A DNA stretch of 64,000 nt, from contig CM034234.1 in the NCBI GenBank assembly GCA_019916065.1, positions 6,360,342 to 6,424,341 on the forward strand, given 5' to 3'. The translations under genes were made by a program, and so were the position numbers. Every line of letters begins with the position of its first letter. The stretch's first letter is position 1. The notes beneath the pieces are model-generated. The model was given only the letters and a program-made list of their open reading frames with translations, was not told the origin of the DNA and did not search any database. This stretch comes from Vitellaria paradoxa (lineage: Eukaryota; Streptophyta; Magnoliopsida; Ericales; Sapotaceae). Shown in pieces: positions 22,784-32,279 of the stretch.

Positions 22784-25284
22784 AAGTCTCGTACAGCACC
22801 AAACCGTTTTAACGAATTTAAAAAAATCGTATAAAATATAACAATAGTACTCATTTAAAAATTTTTAACTCAAAGAATATGATTGTAAAAAAAAAAAAAA
22901 ATTACGCACTCAGTTAACCTCCTTCCAAATTTTTATTTTTTTAGCAAAATATTAAAATTTTTTGAAATTAGTAAAGATGAGAATGCGTAAATATGTAAAA
23001 AAAAAATCTTAGTGATTTATAGAGATTATTGGAGATTTATTTTTTTTTTTTTGTTTTTTGGTTTGTTGGCACTCCGAATGGTGCCAAAATAAAATAAGTA
23101 GTAGGTTTGTAATTCGTGCAGTGAAATAAAAATAATAATTTTTAAAGATTTTCAAAGGTTTTCAAAATTTTTTAGCAAATTAAATGTAGCCAATATTATT
23201 AAGGGTCCATTTGACACAAAAAATTTGCTAAAAATCCCTAAAAAACTTTGAAAACCTCTATTATATTTTTACATTTTCTTATCTTCTCGAAATTCGAAAA
23301 AAGTTAATACCTTTTAAAAAAGTTGATAACTAGAATTTGGTTAATTAAATAATAAAATTTTTTTTTCTATTCTCACCACGGATTGGTGTCATTAAATTCA
23401 TATAGTCGACCTCACCTAGTGGGAAAAGACTTAATTTGGTTTGGTTTGGTTTACCACAGATTCTCAAACTACCGAATGATACTTACGTGACTAATTTTTT
23501 CAGAATCATTCTAACGGTTTATAAAAATCGTTAAAACGTTTGCATGGAAAGATAAAGAATAAAGTATAATAGTTTAATACTGTCTAAATGGTTCACAGCA
23601 AATCATTTTGACAGTTTGGCACTGTCACCTCCATCTAAACAGACTACCATGAACCATTCCAACGGTTTGACACTACTAATTTCCGTCCAAACAGACCGCG
23701 TAAACCGTTCTGACATCAATAGCGTTTCAAGTTTGTTTTAGTCTGCAAAGAAACTATAACAAATACAAAATTTTGAAAGTATCTAAACGGAAATCTAATC
23801 TGTTGAGACGGAAATTTTATTATCCATTTTTTAAAAAATACGTTTCAAAATGTATGCACCAAACGTTAAATATTTTTTTAAATTATATTTTTTACTATTT
23901 TTGTTATTTTTTATCGCGTGGAAATGGATCCTACAAACCAACTCAGCCGCCACCTCCCTCTCATCACCCTCCAATCATTTGAAAGCAATAATATTATGAA
24001 AACATTCACCAAAATGATGATACTAACAACCAACATACTTGCGATCGACTTTAAATAAAAATACTCACAGAAACGTTTGTTAAATATAAAAATATTACTA
24101 TCATATTATTTTAATAGTAAACTTAAATATATTCTACCTTTAAAAAGAAAAACTTAAATATATTCTTGTGACAAATAATTTAATATTAATTAACTTAATC
24201 TAAGTGCAAATATTATGTGTCACATACATATACAACTCAAAATTTTTAATCGATAAAATTATATTTTTAAATAAATAAAAAACAGAGACAAAAGTTTAAT
24301 AATAAAATGATAAAAACAAATATTACAAACAAATAAAAATAAATCAATAAATTTTTTATGTATATATATATATATATATTTTTTTTGTGGATGAATGGGA
24401 CTCTTGCTTTGCTAAACCCTTGCCTGGTTCTCCAATATATGTGTACATGTGCTTCTATTCTGTGTTATCCTACCATCGGTGCATCACCAATCAACTTATA
24501 TAATCTTTTAAAATATGTGAAACTTGAGGACACTATTCACCGCCCATTTAATGTATTCGAAAATGTTAAAAATATTAAAAATTTTTAAAAATTATTACTT
24601 TTTATTTCACTGTACAGATTATGATCTTACAACGTTTATCAAATTTTATTACTTTTTGTTATTCCAAATGCTCTTCAGTGAGTGAAATTATTATATATTA
24701 CTTGTAATATTTAGATCTCCGCACAAACAGTTATATCTCTTTCCTTGCCTAATAATTAATCAAAGTTATATTTAGAACGTGAATTATAAAAAGAAGACAA
24801 ATTTTAAAGTAATATTATTTGTTATGTTTAATTAAATAAAATTTTTTATGAATAATATTAACTATATTTTTTCTAACATTTCCAAAAAAATTAAATAAAT
24901 CTAATCTTTTCACTTTTTATTTTTTTATCCTAAAAAAAATAACTATTTATTATGACAAGACATGAAGTGTACAAAGTTGAATGCAACTAGCATTTTTCAA
25001 TATAAAATTGTTCTTTTTACTCACTCTGCTGCAAGTAACAGTGCACAAAAATATCAAAACACGAAAAATAAACTAAGTCGATGACTTTGAACTGAATTGA
25101 TTCTCTAAATTTAAAAATAATTAATCCAACTAGTCCTAAAATAAATTGGAGAAACTATATATTCATTTCAAATACAAAGATTTGATTAAATGAATTCACG
25201 AATTAGACCATAATTCACGTTGAATTCGCAAAATAAAAGATAGAGGGATAGAATGTGCCATGTAAGAAGTTCGAAAATTGAGGG
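22784..25284. other. Repeat-rich spacer after the gap
   Basis: 22,784-23,060 is similar to about 33,960-34,215 (shared words TTAACCTCCTTCCA, TTTTTTGAAATTAGTAAAG). Next comes a short Tourist-like copy (23,060-23,200, GTAATTCGTGCAGTGAAATA), then the longer element listed separately, then AT-rich DNA with another relic near 24,570-24,690. An (AT)n tract lies at 24,360-24,379. No gene seen. Confidence 0.6.
23203..23915. mobile_element. Tourist-like (PIF/Harbinger) MITE, longer variant
   Basis: It starts TAA|GGGTCCATTTGACACAA and aligns over several hundred bases with the element at 38,613-39,116. Shared words include AGTTGATAACTAGAATT(T/C)GGTTAAT, CTCAAACTACCGAATGA and AAACGGAAATCTAAT. The right end is diffuse. 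Confidence 0.5.
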
Positions 25285-25400
25285 CTAATCACAATTGAAT
25301 CGAGAGCTGAGAGAGAATTAGAGGGGTTAATGAGTGAAATGAAGAGGGCATGTGCATCCTCGATCCAGGAATTCAAACATGATCTGATGTCTTTGGCTAT
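25285..25400 (-). pseudogene. Decayed member of the tandem small-protein family
   Basis: On the minus strand the frame from 25,400 reads AKDIRSCLNSWIEDAHALFI and then NPSNS, aligning to the N-terminal and central parts of the intact genes at 25,725 and 29,595 (AKNIRHLSSSSWMEVAPSL, SSNSP). The position matching their start codon is ATA instead of ATG, and the conserved LETI and acidic tail are not kept. No TATA box was seen upstream. The similarity is in amino acids and gap-free over about 30 codons, so I call it a relic copy rather than chance. Confidence 0.55.
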
Positions 25401-25724
25401 TGAAGTACTGGTGGGTTGAAGATGAGTTAAAAGGATGTGGTTGAAAGGTGAGAGTCCCAGCAGTCAAGGACGGATCAGTGCAGTGCCCCCATTTAAAGTT
25501 TTAAAAAACTGTTAAAGGTGTAGTATTAAATTTTAATAAAAAATTTTGAATATTCTTTAATGTGATTTTCTTATTGGTTCCATTCACCCACAGACACAAA
25601 CTGAGGAGGAAAAAAAAAAATCCCAACTTGTACGAATTACATTTGCTTTCAATCCCATATATAATTGGTAAAGCTCTACAGAGAATTCAAAATTACAGAG
25701 AAAAAAGAAAAAGAAAAAAATGGT

Positions 25725-25871
25725 TCAGAAATCATCGTCGTCAGAATCTTCAGAGTTCTCTTCAACAATGGTCTCCAATCTGGGAGAATGGGAGATCTTA
25801 GTGGGTGAAATAAGAAGGGCTGGTGCGGCCTCCATCCAGCTGGACTTCAAAACCCTCATCTCTTTCACCAT
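25725..25871 (-). CDS. Small Trp-Met-Glu/acidic-tail protein, 48 aa (tandem copy 2)
   Basis: A single-exon 48-residue frame. It starts MVKEMRVLKSSWMEAAPALL, continues with SPTKISHSPRLETIVEE and ends in an acidic tail SEDSDDDDF before TGA. The start is the first ATG after an in-frame TGA seven codons upstream. The copy at 29,595-29,735 keeps SWMEvAPsL, the (S)NSP/HSP-x-LETI-x-EE block and the acidic end, which is strong evidence for selection on this frame. The opposite strand has a longer 122-codon frame, but that is not conserved between copies. A TATA box lies about 180 bp upstream. There is no signal peptide or membrane segment. I cannot name the family; proteins of this size and layout exist as uncharacterised plant proteins. 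Confidence 0.7.
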   Translation of the reverse strand: MVKEMRVLKSSWMEAAPALLISPTKISHSPRLETIVEENSEDSDDDDF

Positions 25872-26049
25872 TGAAGTGCTAACAGATGGAATTAATAATT
25901 TCCTTCAGCAGCTCCGGGACAGAGGATTACAGAAGGAAAAAGGAATTGAAAATGAGAAAATTCCAGGACCTTTTCTTTCCTCGGGAATTTCTTCGGTTGT
26001 GGAGAGAGATGAAAGTTCTGGCTGTGTTGGACTTGGGAGTGGGTGGTTG

Positions 26050-26057
26050 CCTTTATA
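26050..26057 (-). promoter_or_regulatory. TATA box of tandem copy 2
   Basis: On the minus strand this reads TATATAAAGGC, 180 bp before the ATG. The same TATATAAAGGGC motif sits at the equivalent position of the 29,595 gene, so promoter and gene were duplicated together. Confidence 0.6.
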
Positions 26058-26389
26058 TAAGCAAGTGGACTGGATTGGAGGGATTTGAGGAAATGCAGTG
26101 GAACGATCATGATAATAATAATAATAAAGTATAGAAGCCCATGTGCAAAGTGTGGGCAGAAAAATTGTGAAACGCGGATTGTGTGACATTTAAACAAACT
26201 CGGCTCTTCAAGCGTACACGTGGCAGGCCAGCAACCTTGTGATTTTCTTTCTGTTAAATTTTTCTCTTTCTTTTTGGGGTTTCCTTGCAATCACTTTCGG
26301 AGTACATGTTTGAGAACAAATTCATATTCAAAACGTGCAGGCCAGTGGGTGAAAAGAGAGAAATATCTTGGACTAAAGTTTTTTTGTTT

Positions 26390-26413
26390 GGGGGGGGGGG
26401 GGGGGGGGGGGGG
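26390..26413 (+). repeat. G24 homopolymer
   Basis: Twenty-four consecutive G preceded by a T run and followed by GAGAAAAA. It could form a G-quadruplex, but the length of such a run is unreliable in any sequencing technology. Confidence 0.8.
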
Positions 26414-26753
26414 AGAAAAATACCATTGGGCTACTTAGAAATGCATCTAACAGATTTTTTTTTTTTTTTTTTTAAGAATCAAATTTGATTTAAAATTTTT
26501 ATTTTTTATATTAACTGCTTTAACTGATTATTTGTAACAAATAATTTATACTGACTTTTTTTTTATGTATTTATGAAGGCAAATAAATAACAATTTTATG
26601 GACTTATTATTTCAAATATTTCATTGTGTCGATCATCTCGAAATATTAAATTAACGTTCACTGTTAAAAAATTTTTGTAAAATTTTGATAGTCGAATATT
26701 TTTTCTAATATTCTCTACCATATTATTTAGATTTTTTTTTTTTGAAAGAATAA

Positions 26754-26907
26754 GGTGTGTTTGAAAAAAAAAGTGAGATAAAATGAGATAAAATGAGATA
26801 AACTACAGGTTCGTAATTCATATAGTGAGATAAAAAGTGAATAAATTTTAGAGATTTTCAAAAATTTTCAAAATTTTTTTTTATTTTTTAGCACACAAAA
26901 CGGTGCT
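26754..26907. mobile_element. Short Tourist-like MITE, 154 bp
   Basis: Flanked by TAA on both sides. The left end is GGTGTGTTTGAAA; the right end reads AGCACCGTTTTGTGTGC on the other strand. The interior holds the family words GTGAGATAAAATGAGATAAA and TTCGTAATTCATATAGTGAG. Size, 3-bp TAA flanks and ends fit Tourist elements. Confidence 0.6.
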
Positions 26908-27063
26908 TAAAAAAAGAAAGCCTAATTGGGAAAAAAACGGTTTGATTTTTTGCCCTATCTCTGAGTTATCTACTTTCTAAGTATATATATTTTTTAAAGT
27001 GAATTGCAATGCTTCCAAACTACCCAAAAAAATAGTTTAAAAAAATTTCATATCTGAGGAGAG

Positions 27064-27099
<36 letters not shown>

Positions 27100-27127
27100 A
27101 CCAACAAAAAAAAATGACTTTTAGCCT

Positions 27128-29172
27128 ACATTTGTTTCAAATAAAATATTTTTCAGAAAATACTCGTATTTCAGAAAAATATTTTAAAAAACATATACTA
27201 AGGAACTGTTTGGTAATGCTATCGTTTCTATTTATATTTTCTGCTGTCGTCTTTTTTTTTTTTCTAAAATGAAAACGAAAACTGCATTTGAAAATATAAT
27301 TTTGTTTACAATTACTAATCTTTTATTTCATAAAATATTTAATTTCATTAGTTTTTTAAAAATTAATTGAATAATAAATATTTTATATTAATTTAATTAT
27401 ATTATTATTAAAAACAATTGAATAAAATATAAATATTATATCACTTAATCTAGTAAATATAAAATATATTAATTATAATTTAATATTATTTACAAAAAAT
27501 AATTGAATAAAATATATTCTTAATAATTTAAATAATTTAATTACGATATTTATTAAAAATAATTTAATAAAATATATTAATATTATTTAAATCAATTATT
27601 TTGAATTAATTATTAAATTAAATTAAATAATTTAAATATAATATTATTAAAAATAATTTAATAAAATATATTTCTTATTAACTAAATTAACTAATTTAAT
27701 TTAATTATTTATTAGAAATAAATTAATAATAGATATTACATATTAATTTAAGGTTAATTACTTTTACACCTCCTGTACTTAGGCTCATTTGTACTTTACC
27801 CCCGACTTCAAAAACTAATACTAATACCTTCTGTACTGTGCATAAAAGTGCAACAATAAACAAATTCGTCAATTTTAACTATGTGTGACTTACACGTGTA
27901 TCAATTTAAAATGTTGGCTGAAAATATCAATCTGAAATGACTAAAATACTCTTAAGAGCTAAAAAAAAGAGAGATCGGTCAGAGTTCTTCATGGCAGTTC
28001 TCCCTTCGGCCGAAAATACCAATCATGGGTTTAGATTGGATCAAGGGTAGCTTGGAGTGTGAAGGAGTTTGGTTTCGATTGGATCAAAAGTGCCTTGGAA
28101 TGTGGAAATCATTTATGATGCCTCCCCTGTCTCCCTCCCCTCTGCTTCTTCTTCTTCTTCCCCCTCTCTCACTCACTCTCTCTCTCTATATATATATATC
28201 TTTATCAATCCATTTAATAGAGAAGTGGTCTCTCTCTAATTACCAAAAAAAAAAAGTGGTCTCTCTCTCTCTTTATATATATATATATATATAAACCCTA
28301 GGTGGGTTCTTAAGCAATCTACTGCTTTCCCGTTTTGTATCCCCATTCTTTAATTCGATCTGTTAAATCATCTATTGCCCTCGTCGTCGTCCATTCAACT
28401 CCACGGCAAGTTCCGATCCTTGGATTAGCTTCGTCGGCGAGGGTTTGAGCTTTTATTTTTTCTTTTTTTTTAATTTTTGAAATTTAAGTTTTAGACTAAA
28501 GCTTGAGTTGGTAGATAGAGTTTCGGCTTAGCAGCTGAATTTTTGATACATGTTTGTCTAATAGAGCCTCGCGTCGGTAACAAGTTTCGGCCGAGAGATC
28601 GATAGCGGCTCAATTGGAGAAGGTTCAGAGGTTTTCCAAAAGTTGGGTGGGTTTTGATTTATTTACAGAAGGGCAAAAATGACATTTTCATCACTTAATA
28701 TAACATCGTCTGTCATTGTACTTTTGTACACAATACAAGTGGTATTAGTACTAGTTTTTTAAATTGGGGGGTAAAGTGCAAATAGGCCTAAGGACAAGGG
28801 GTGTAAAAGCAATTAACCCTTAATTTAATTAATTTAATTTAATTATATTATTTATTAAAAATAATTTTAGTTTAATAAAATATTTGAATAAAATAATTTT
28901 TTTAATATGATGTAACAAAAATAGATAAAGTATTAGAATTGAGAAAATGTTTACAAGAAAAAAAAAACTGAAAATACCTTTTCTCTGTTTACATTTTTCT
29001 GTTTAAGTTTTCATTTTTTTTTAAACAAAAAAACGTAAACAGGTTTAACAAATTATTTTTATTGCCAATTTACAAAATTTTAAAAACATAAACAGAAAAA
29101 CAGAAAACAAAAACGTTATCAAAATGGGCCTAAATGTACTTTCTGAAAAATATCTTACATTAAAACAAGTGA
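27128..29172. mobile_element. Nested inverted-repeat element between the small-protein genes
   Basis: Three concentric pairs of inverted sequence. Outer: 27,128-27,165 against 29,133-29,172 (both contain ATATTTTTCAGAAA). Middle: an element with ends AAGGAACTGTTTGGTAATGC (27,200) and, on the other strand, AGGCCCATTTTGATAACG (29,131), with AT-rich arms of several hundred bases. Inner: a MULE-like element at 27,749-28,823. The arms of the middle layer share words with the foldback at 7,270-9,123. There is a (GA)n tract just outside (27,061-27,098). No transposase. Confidence 0.6.
27749..28823. mobile_element. MULE-like element carrying gene-like leader sequence (Pack-MULE candidate)
   Basis: Long inverted ends: the left AGGTTAATTACTTTTACACC with TTAGGCTCATTTGTACTTTA, and the right, on the other strand, AGGGTTAATTGCTTTTACACC with TTAGGCCTATTTGCACTTTA, each extending through AAAAACTA(G)TACTAATACC. 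It is flanked by TAATTTA on both sides. The interior (about 27,960-28,670) is less AT-rich and has features of a gene 5' region: CT microsatellites, TATA tracts, AAACCCTAGG and CCTCGTCGTCGTCCATTC. No open frame of useful length remains. Confidence 0.6.
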
Positions 29173-29594
29173 ATCCTTAAGCAAAAGAACAAATAAGGGA
29201 AAGAAGAAAGAGAGGGGGGGGGGTTCACCAAATGGTGGTGCCTAATTGTGTGTTCATGTTGGATTACAACACCTTAAGCTAAGGTTGAGATACTGTCCGC
29301 GTACAAATTCCAAGTGTGTTAAGCTATTCATGTCACAAATACAGGGATACATCATACATCCCTTTTTTTTGTGGGTTGGGGAGGGGGGGGGAGGGGGACA
29401 TGGAATAATGTACATTTGGACAAGAGTGGACCAAATGTTATTTACATTTAAATCATCATAATAAAAATACACAGTTGCACGAATGAATGACTTAATTTCC
29501 ACCCATTTCGTGTAATTTTCCTATACAAACGTACAACCAACGTAGAGACAGCTATACAAGAAGTAAACAATCAAGAACGTATAGAGCGGGAGAA

Positions 29595-29735
29595 TCATGA
29601 GTCTTCCTCGTACAATCCTTCTTCAGTGATGGTCTCCAGTCCAGGTGAATTGGACGACCTTCTTGGGTACACAACAAGGGATGGAGCAACCTCCATCCAA
29701 GAACTCGAGGACAAGTGCCTAATGTTCTTAGCCAT
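29595..29735 (-). CDS. Small Trp-Met-Glu/acidic-tail protein, 46 aa (tandem copy 3)
   Basis: A single-exon 46-residue frame starting MAKNIRHLSSSSWMEVAPSL, continuing with PRRSSNSPGLETITEEG and ending EEDS before TGA. It is the clearest paralogue of the 48-aa gene at 25,725; the two align end to end with only a one- to two-residue length difference. A (TTC)n tract lies just upstream of the ATG on the coding strand and a TATATAAAGG box lies about 230 bp upstream. The long frame across 29,552-30,058 on the same strand is in another register, is rich in homopolymer Phe/Leu and is not conserved. Function unknown. Confidence 0.7.
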   Translation of the reverse strand: MAKNIRHLSSSSWMEVAPSLVVYPRRSSNSPGLETITEEGLYEEDS

Positions 29736-29963
29736 TGATGAATAAGAAGAAGAAGAAGAAAGAAGAAGAAACTAATAAAAAAGAATGATAATTTACAGGT
29801 TCCATCTAAACCCTCAAGGGCTGTATTGTATCTCTCTTCCTTCTGTTCAAACAAAAGAAAGAGAGGTAGAAAACGATTTGATAATTTGTGTGATTTCCAA
29901 AGGCCTGTGCTTTTAGAGAGAGAACTGTGTGATGAATTGAAAAGGCTGTCAACATAGAGGCCC

Positions 29964-29971
29964 TTTATATA
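29964..29971 (-). promoter_or_regulatory. TATA box of tandem copy 3
   Basis: TATATAAAGGGCC on the minus strand, about 230 bp before the ATG, matching the box of the 25,725 gene in sequence and position. Confidence 0.6.
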
Positions 29972-31613
29972 GTTGGAGATTGAGGGAAGACATACAGTTT
30001 GTGGAAAAAGAAAAAAAAAAAAAAAAGGGAAAAGAAAAGCACCAAAATGAACGATCACGAGACTCTTGAGCTGAGCCCCTTTTAGCCATTCCCAACTTGG
30101 AGCTTTACAGGCTTGAATGCGTGGCCATCAATATCCGATAAGTTTGTGTTAATCTCATGTTGGATAAAAGCAAAAAGAGAGGTTGAATCACATTTATCAT
30201 CAATGACTCAGCAGGCAAAGGCGGTTGATATTGCCATTCCAAAAAAAAAGCATTCCATTATTTTTATAGTTTAAATTTTAAGATAATTCCACTATAATAT
30301 CATAGCACCAAAAAACCACAAACGACATCATCCAAATAACAGAATATTAATTCTAAAAAAATTCTAATCTTGTGTACTTGACAAGAACTGACCAGAGTTC
30401 AAGCAAGAAATGAGCTACAAAATTAATCTTTATCCACTATCAGCAAGGAACTATGAAGGATTTTTGGTCACGGAGTTAAAGCTAAAAAAAAAAAAGAACT
30501 ACCCTCCCTAGTACCCTAATATTGCTAAGAATGTAAATCAAGGAGCGAAGGCTAGGAAGCAGAAAATAATGATCCACAACAAAATGGATTAAGAAAATGA
30601 TGTTAGACATTTTCTTACTCTTATCTTACTCTTACAACAAAATGTCAAATTACTCTTACTGCAATGGAAAATATTGAAAACAAATAAAGACAATAACAAA
30701 TACAGCTATGAGAAAGAAGGGAAACAAAGGAAAAAATGCATAACTAGATGAACCTTCCAGAGGGGAGAACTCATAAGCAGGGAAGATCAAATCAACTGCT
30801 TCAATAAGAACCGATAACTGATTATCACTTTGGAGCCTTACAAGTCAGCAAAATCAATCTAGATTATTAAAACATTTAACAAATTAACACCCTCATAACA
30901 TCTCATTTCACAGCATTTACGACAATGGAGGGAGCAAGCAAAACATTACATGACATTTTGAAAACTGGACACCCAATAGAAATGAGTAGAATCACTTTAG
31001 GAAAATCGCACATGTTAACGAGATTAATATCCAAACAAGAAACGGCAACCAAATTGTACTTGTATTACAGAAAGTGGGTTTCCGAACTAAGTTTTTCCTT
31101 GAAGGCCAGCTTTGAATTTTTCAAAACAGAATAGCTAATTGCACTGTTATCGTAGCATAGGTTCAAACAAATTGGAAATGCATTTACTGCATGTTACTAT
31201 AGTTTGAAATGAAGCTTCAGTTTGTCCCAAAACAAATTCAAAACCAGTAAGAGTAATGAATGTTCAATCATCTTAGCAAGAACAAAAATGAACAAAGAGC
31301 TGGATCGCTTCATCAGTCTGCTCAAATAGGCAACACTAACTAAAATTGATAAACACATTTCCACTAACGTAGCATCAGACTCTGCCAAATTCACCACTAC
31401 CCAACATCATTCAATATTGCAAGTCCTTGTTTGTAACACAACAGAGAAAAATGAAATTAAATATACCATCAAATTTACCCATCAATTTTGTGATCAGAAT
31501 ATCATGTCCAAAAAGCTAAACATAAAAGTAACATCTCATCAATCATTCAAAGCTCAAAAATACTCAAAAACCGGTAATTTCAAGTTATTATTTAAAAAAA
31601 AAAACTCATCTTT
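29972..31613. other. Spacer and RPL12 3' flank
   Basis: About 1.6 kb of moderately AT-rich sequence without a supported gene. Several 60-70 codon frames lie here, but they have no recognisable domain and no second copy to support them. The right part is presumably the 3' UTR and terminator region of RPL12. Confidence 0.55.
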
Positions 31614-32113
31614 TCAGTCCAGAGGGATCTCGACGTCTCCATCGGCGATCTCCTGCTGCAGATCCTTAGGGTTCTTCCCATCGACCGTACATCCAACGGA
31701 TACGCACGTGCCGAGGATCTCCTTGACAGTGCCCGTGAGATCCTTGGCCATCGACCTCGGCCGCATGACCTTTGCAATCTCGATGACGTCGTCGAGAGAG
31801 ATATTGCCGGTGTGCTTGATATTTTTAGTTTTCTTACGATCGCGGTCGGGCTCCTTCAGGGCCTTGATTACGAGCGCAGCGGCGGACGGGACGACGGAGA
31901 CCTTGGCCTGACGGTTCTGGACGGTAAGCTTGACAGTGACACGGAGACCTTTCCAGTCCTTGGCGGTCTCTTTGGCGATGTCTTCACCGATTTTCTTGGG
32001 AGAGAGACCTAAGGGACCAATTTTGGGGCGAGGGAGCTCGCAGCGCCGACTTCGCCACCGGTGACTCGAACGTAAACGTCAACGACCTGCGAAGGGTCAA
32101 ACTTCGGCGGCAT
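31614..32113 (-). CDS. RPL12: 60S ribosomal protein L12 (uL11)
   Basis: Cytosolic large-subunit protein at the base of the ribosomal stalk; it binds the GTPase-associated centre of 28S rRNA. Intronless, as usual for plant RPL12. It starts [20 protein letters not shown] and ends DVEIPLD; internal blocks [48 protein letters not shown] and [15 protein letters not shown] are all present. The annotated span is 500 nt against 501 for the usual 166 aa plus stop. One base is missing in a T-run at 32,021-32,024 (A-run on the coding strand, where the family has Pro-Lys-Ile-Gly), which puts a stop after about 33 codons if read literally. Everything else is intact, so a consensus error is likelier than a pseudogene. 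Confidence 0.93.
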
Positions 32114-32194
32114 TTTCCGGCGACAAGACGGAAGTTCCGGAAATAGGGGACAGAGTAATGGGGTACGGCGTCAGGGAAACAGCTCAACGGAGGT

Positions 32195-32214
32195 TTTAGG
32201 GGTTTAGGGGTTTT
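32195..32214 (-). promoter_or_regulatory. Telo-box-like motif in the RPL12 leader
   Basis: On the minus strand two tandem ACCCCTAAA units, about 85-100 bp upstream of the RPL12 ATG. AAACCCTAA-type telo boxes are typical of plant ribosomal-protein gene leaders; this version is imperfect. Confidence 0.5.
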
Positions 32215-32279
32215 GCAGATCAAAACTCCAATTACCAACTTGCCCTTGGACTATAGAATTTGGGTCGAGAAGATGGCTG

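Noticed and set aside
25720..26088. 122-codon plus-strand frame starting MVQKSSSSESSEFSS
   Set aside because: It is antisense to the 48-aa gene. The paralogous site at 29.6 kb has no matching plus-strand start or C-terminal part, whereas the minus-strand frame is conserved end to end and has a TATA box.
29552..30058. 168-codon minus-strand frame
   Set aside because: Long stretches of Phe/Leu come from T and TTC runs, it runs in a different register from the conserved 46-aa gene, and it has no counterpart at the 25.7 kb paralogue.
31197..31911. Several 60-165 codon plus- and minus-strand frames around RPL12
   Set aside because: They are antisense or out-of-register readings of RPL12 or its 3' flank, without conserved domains.
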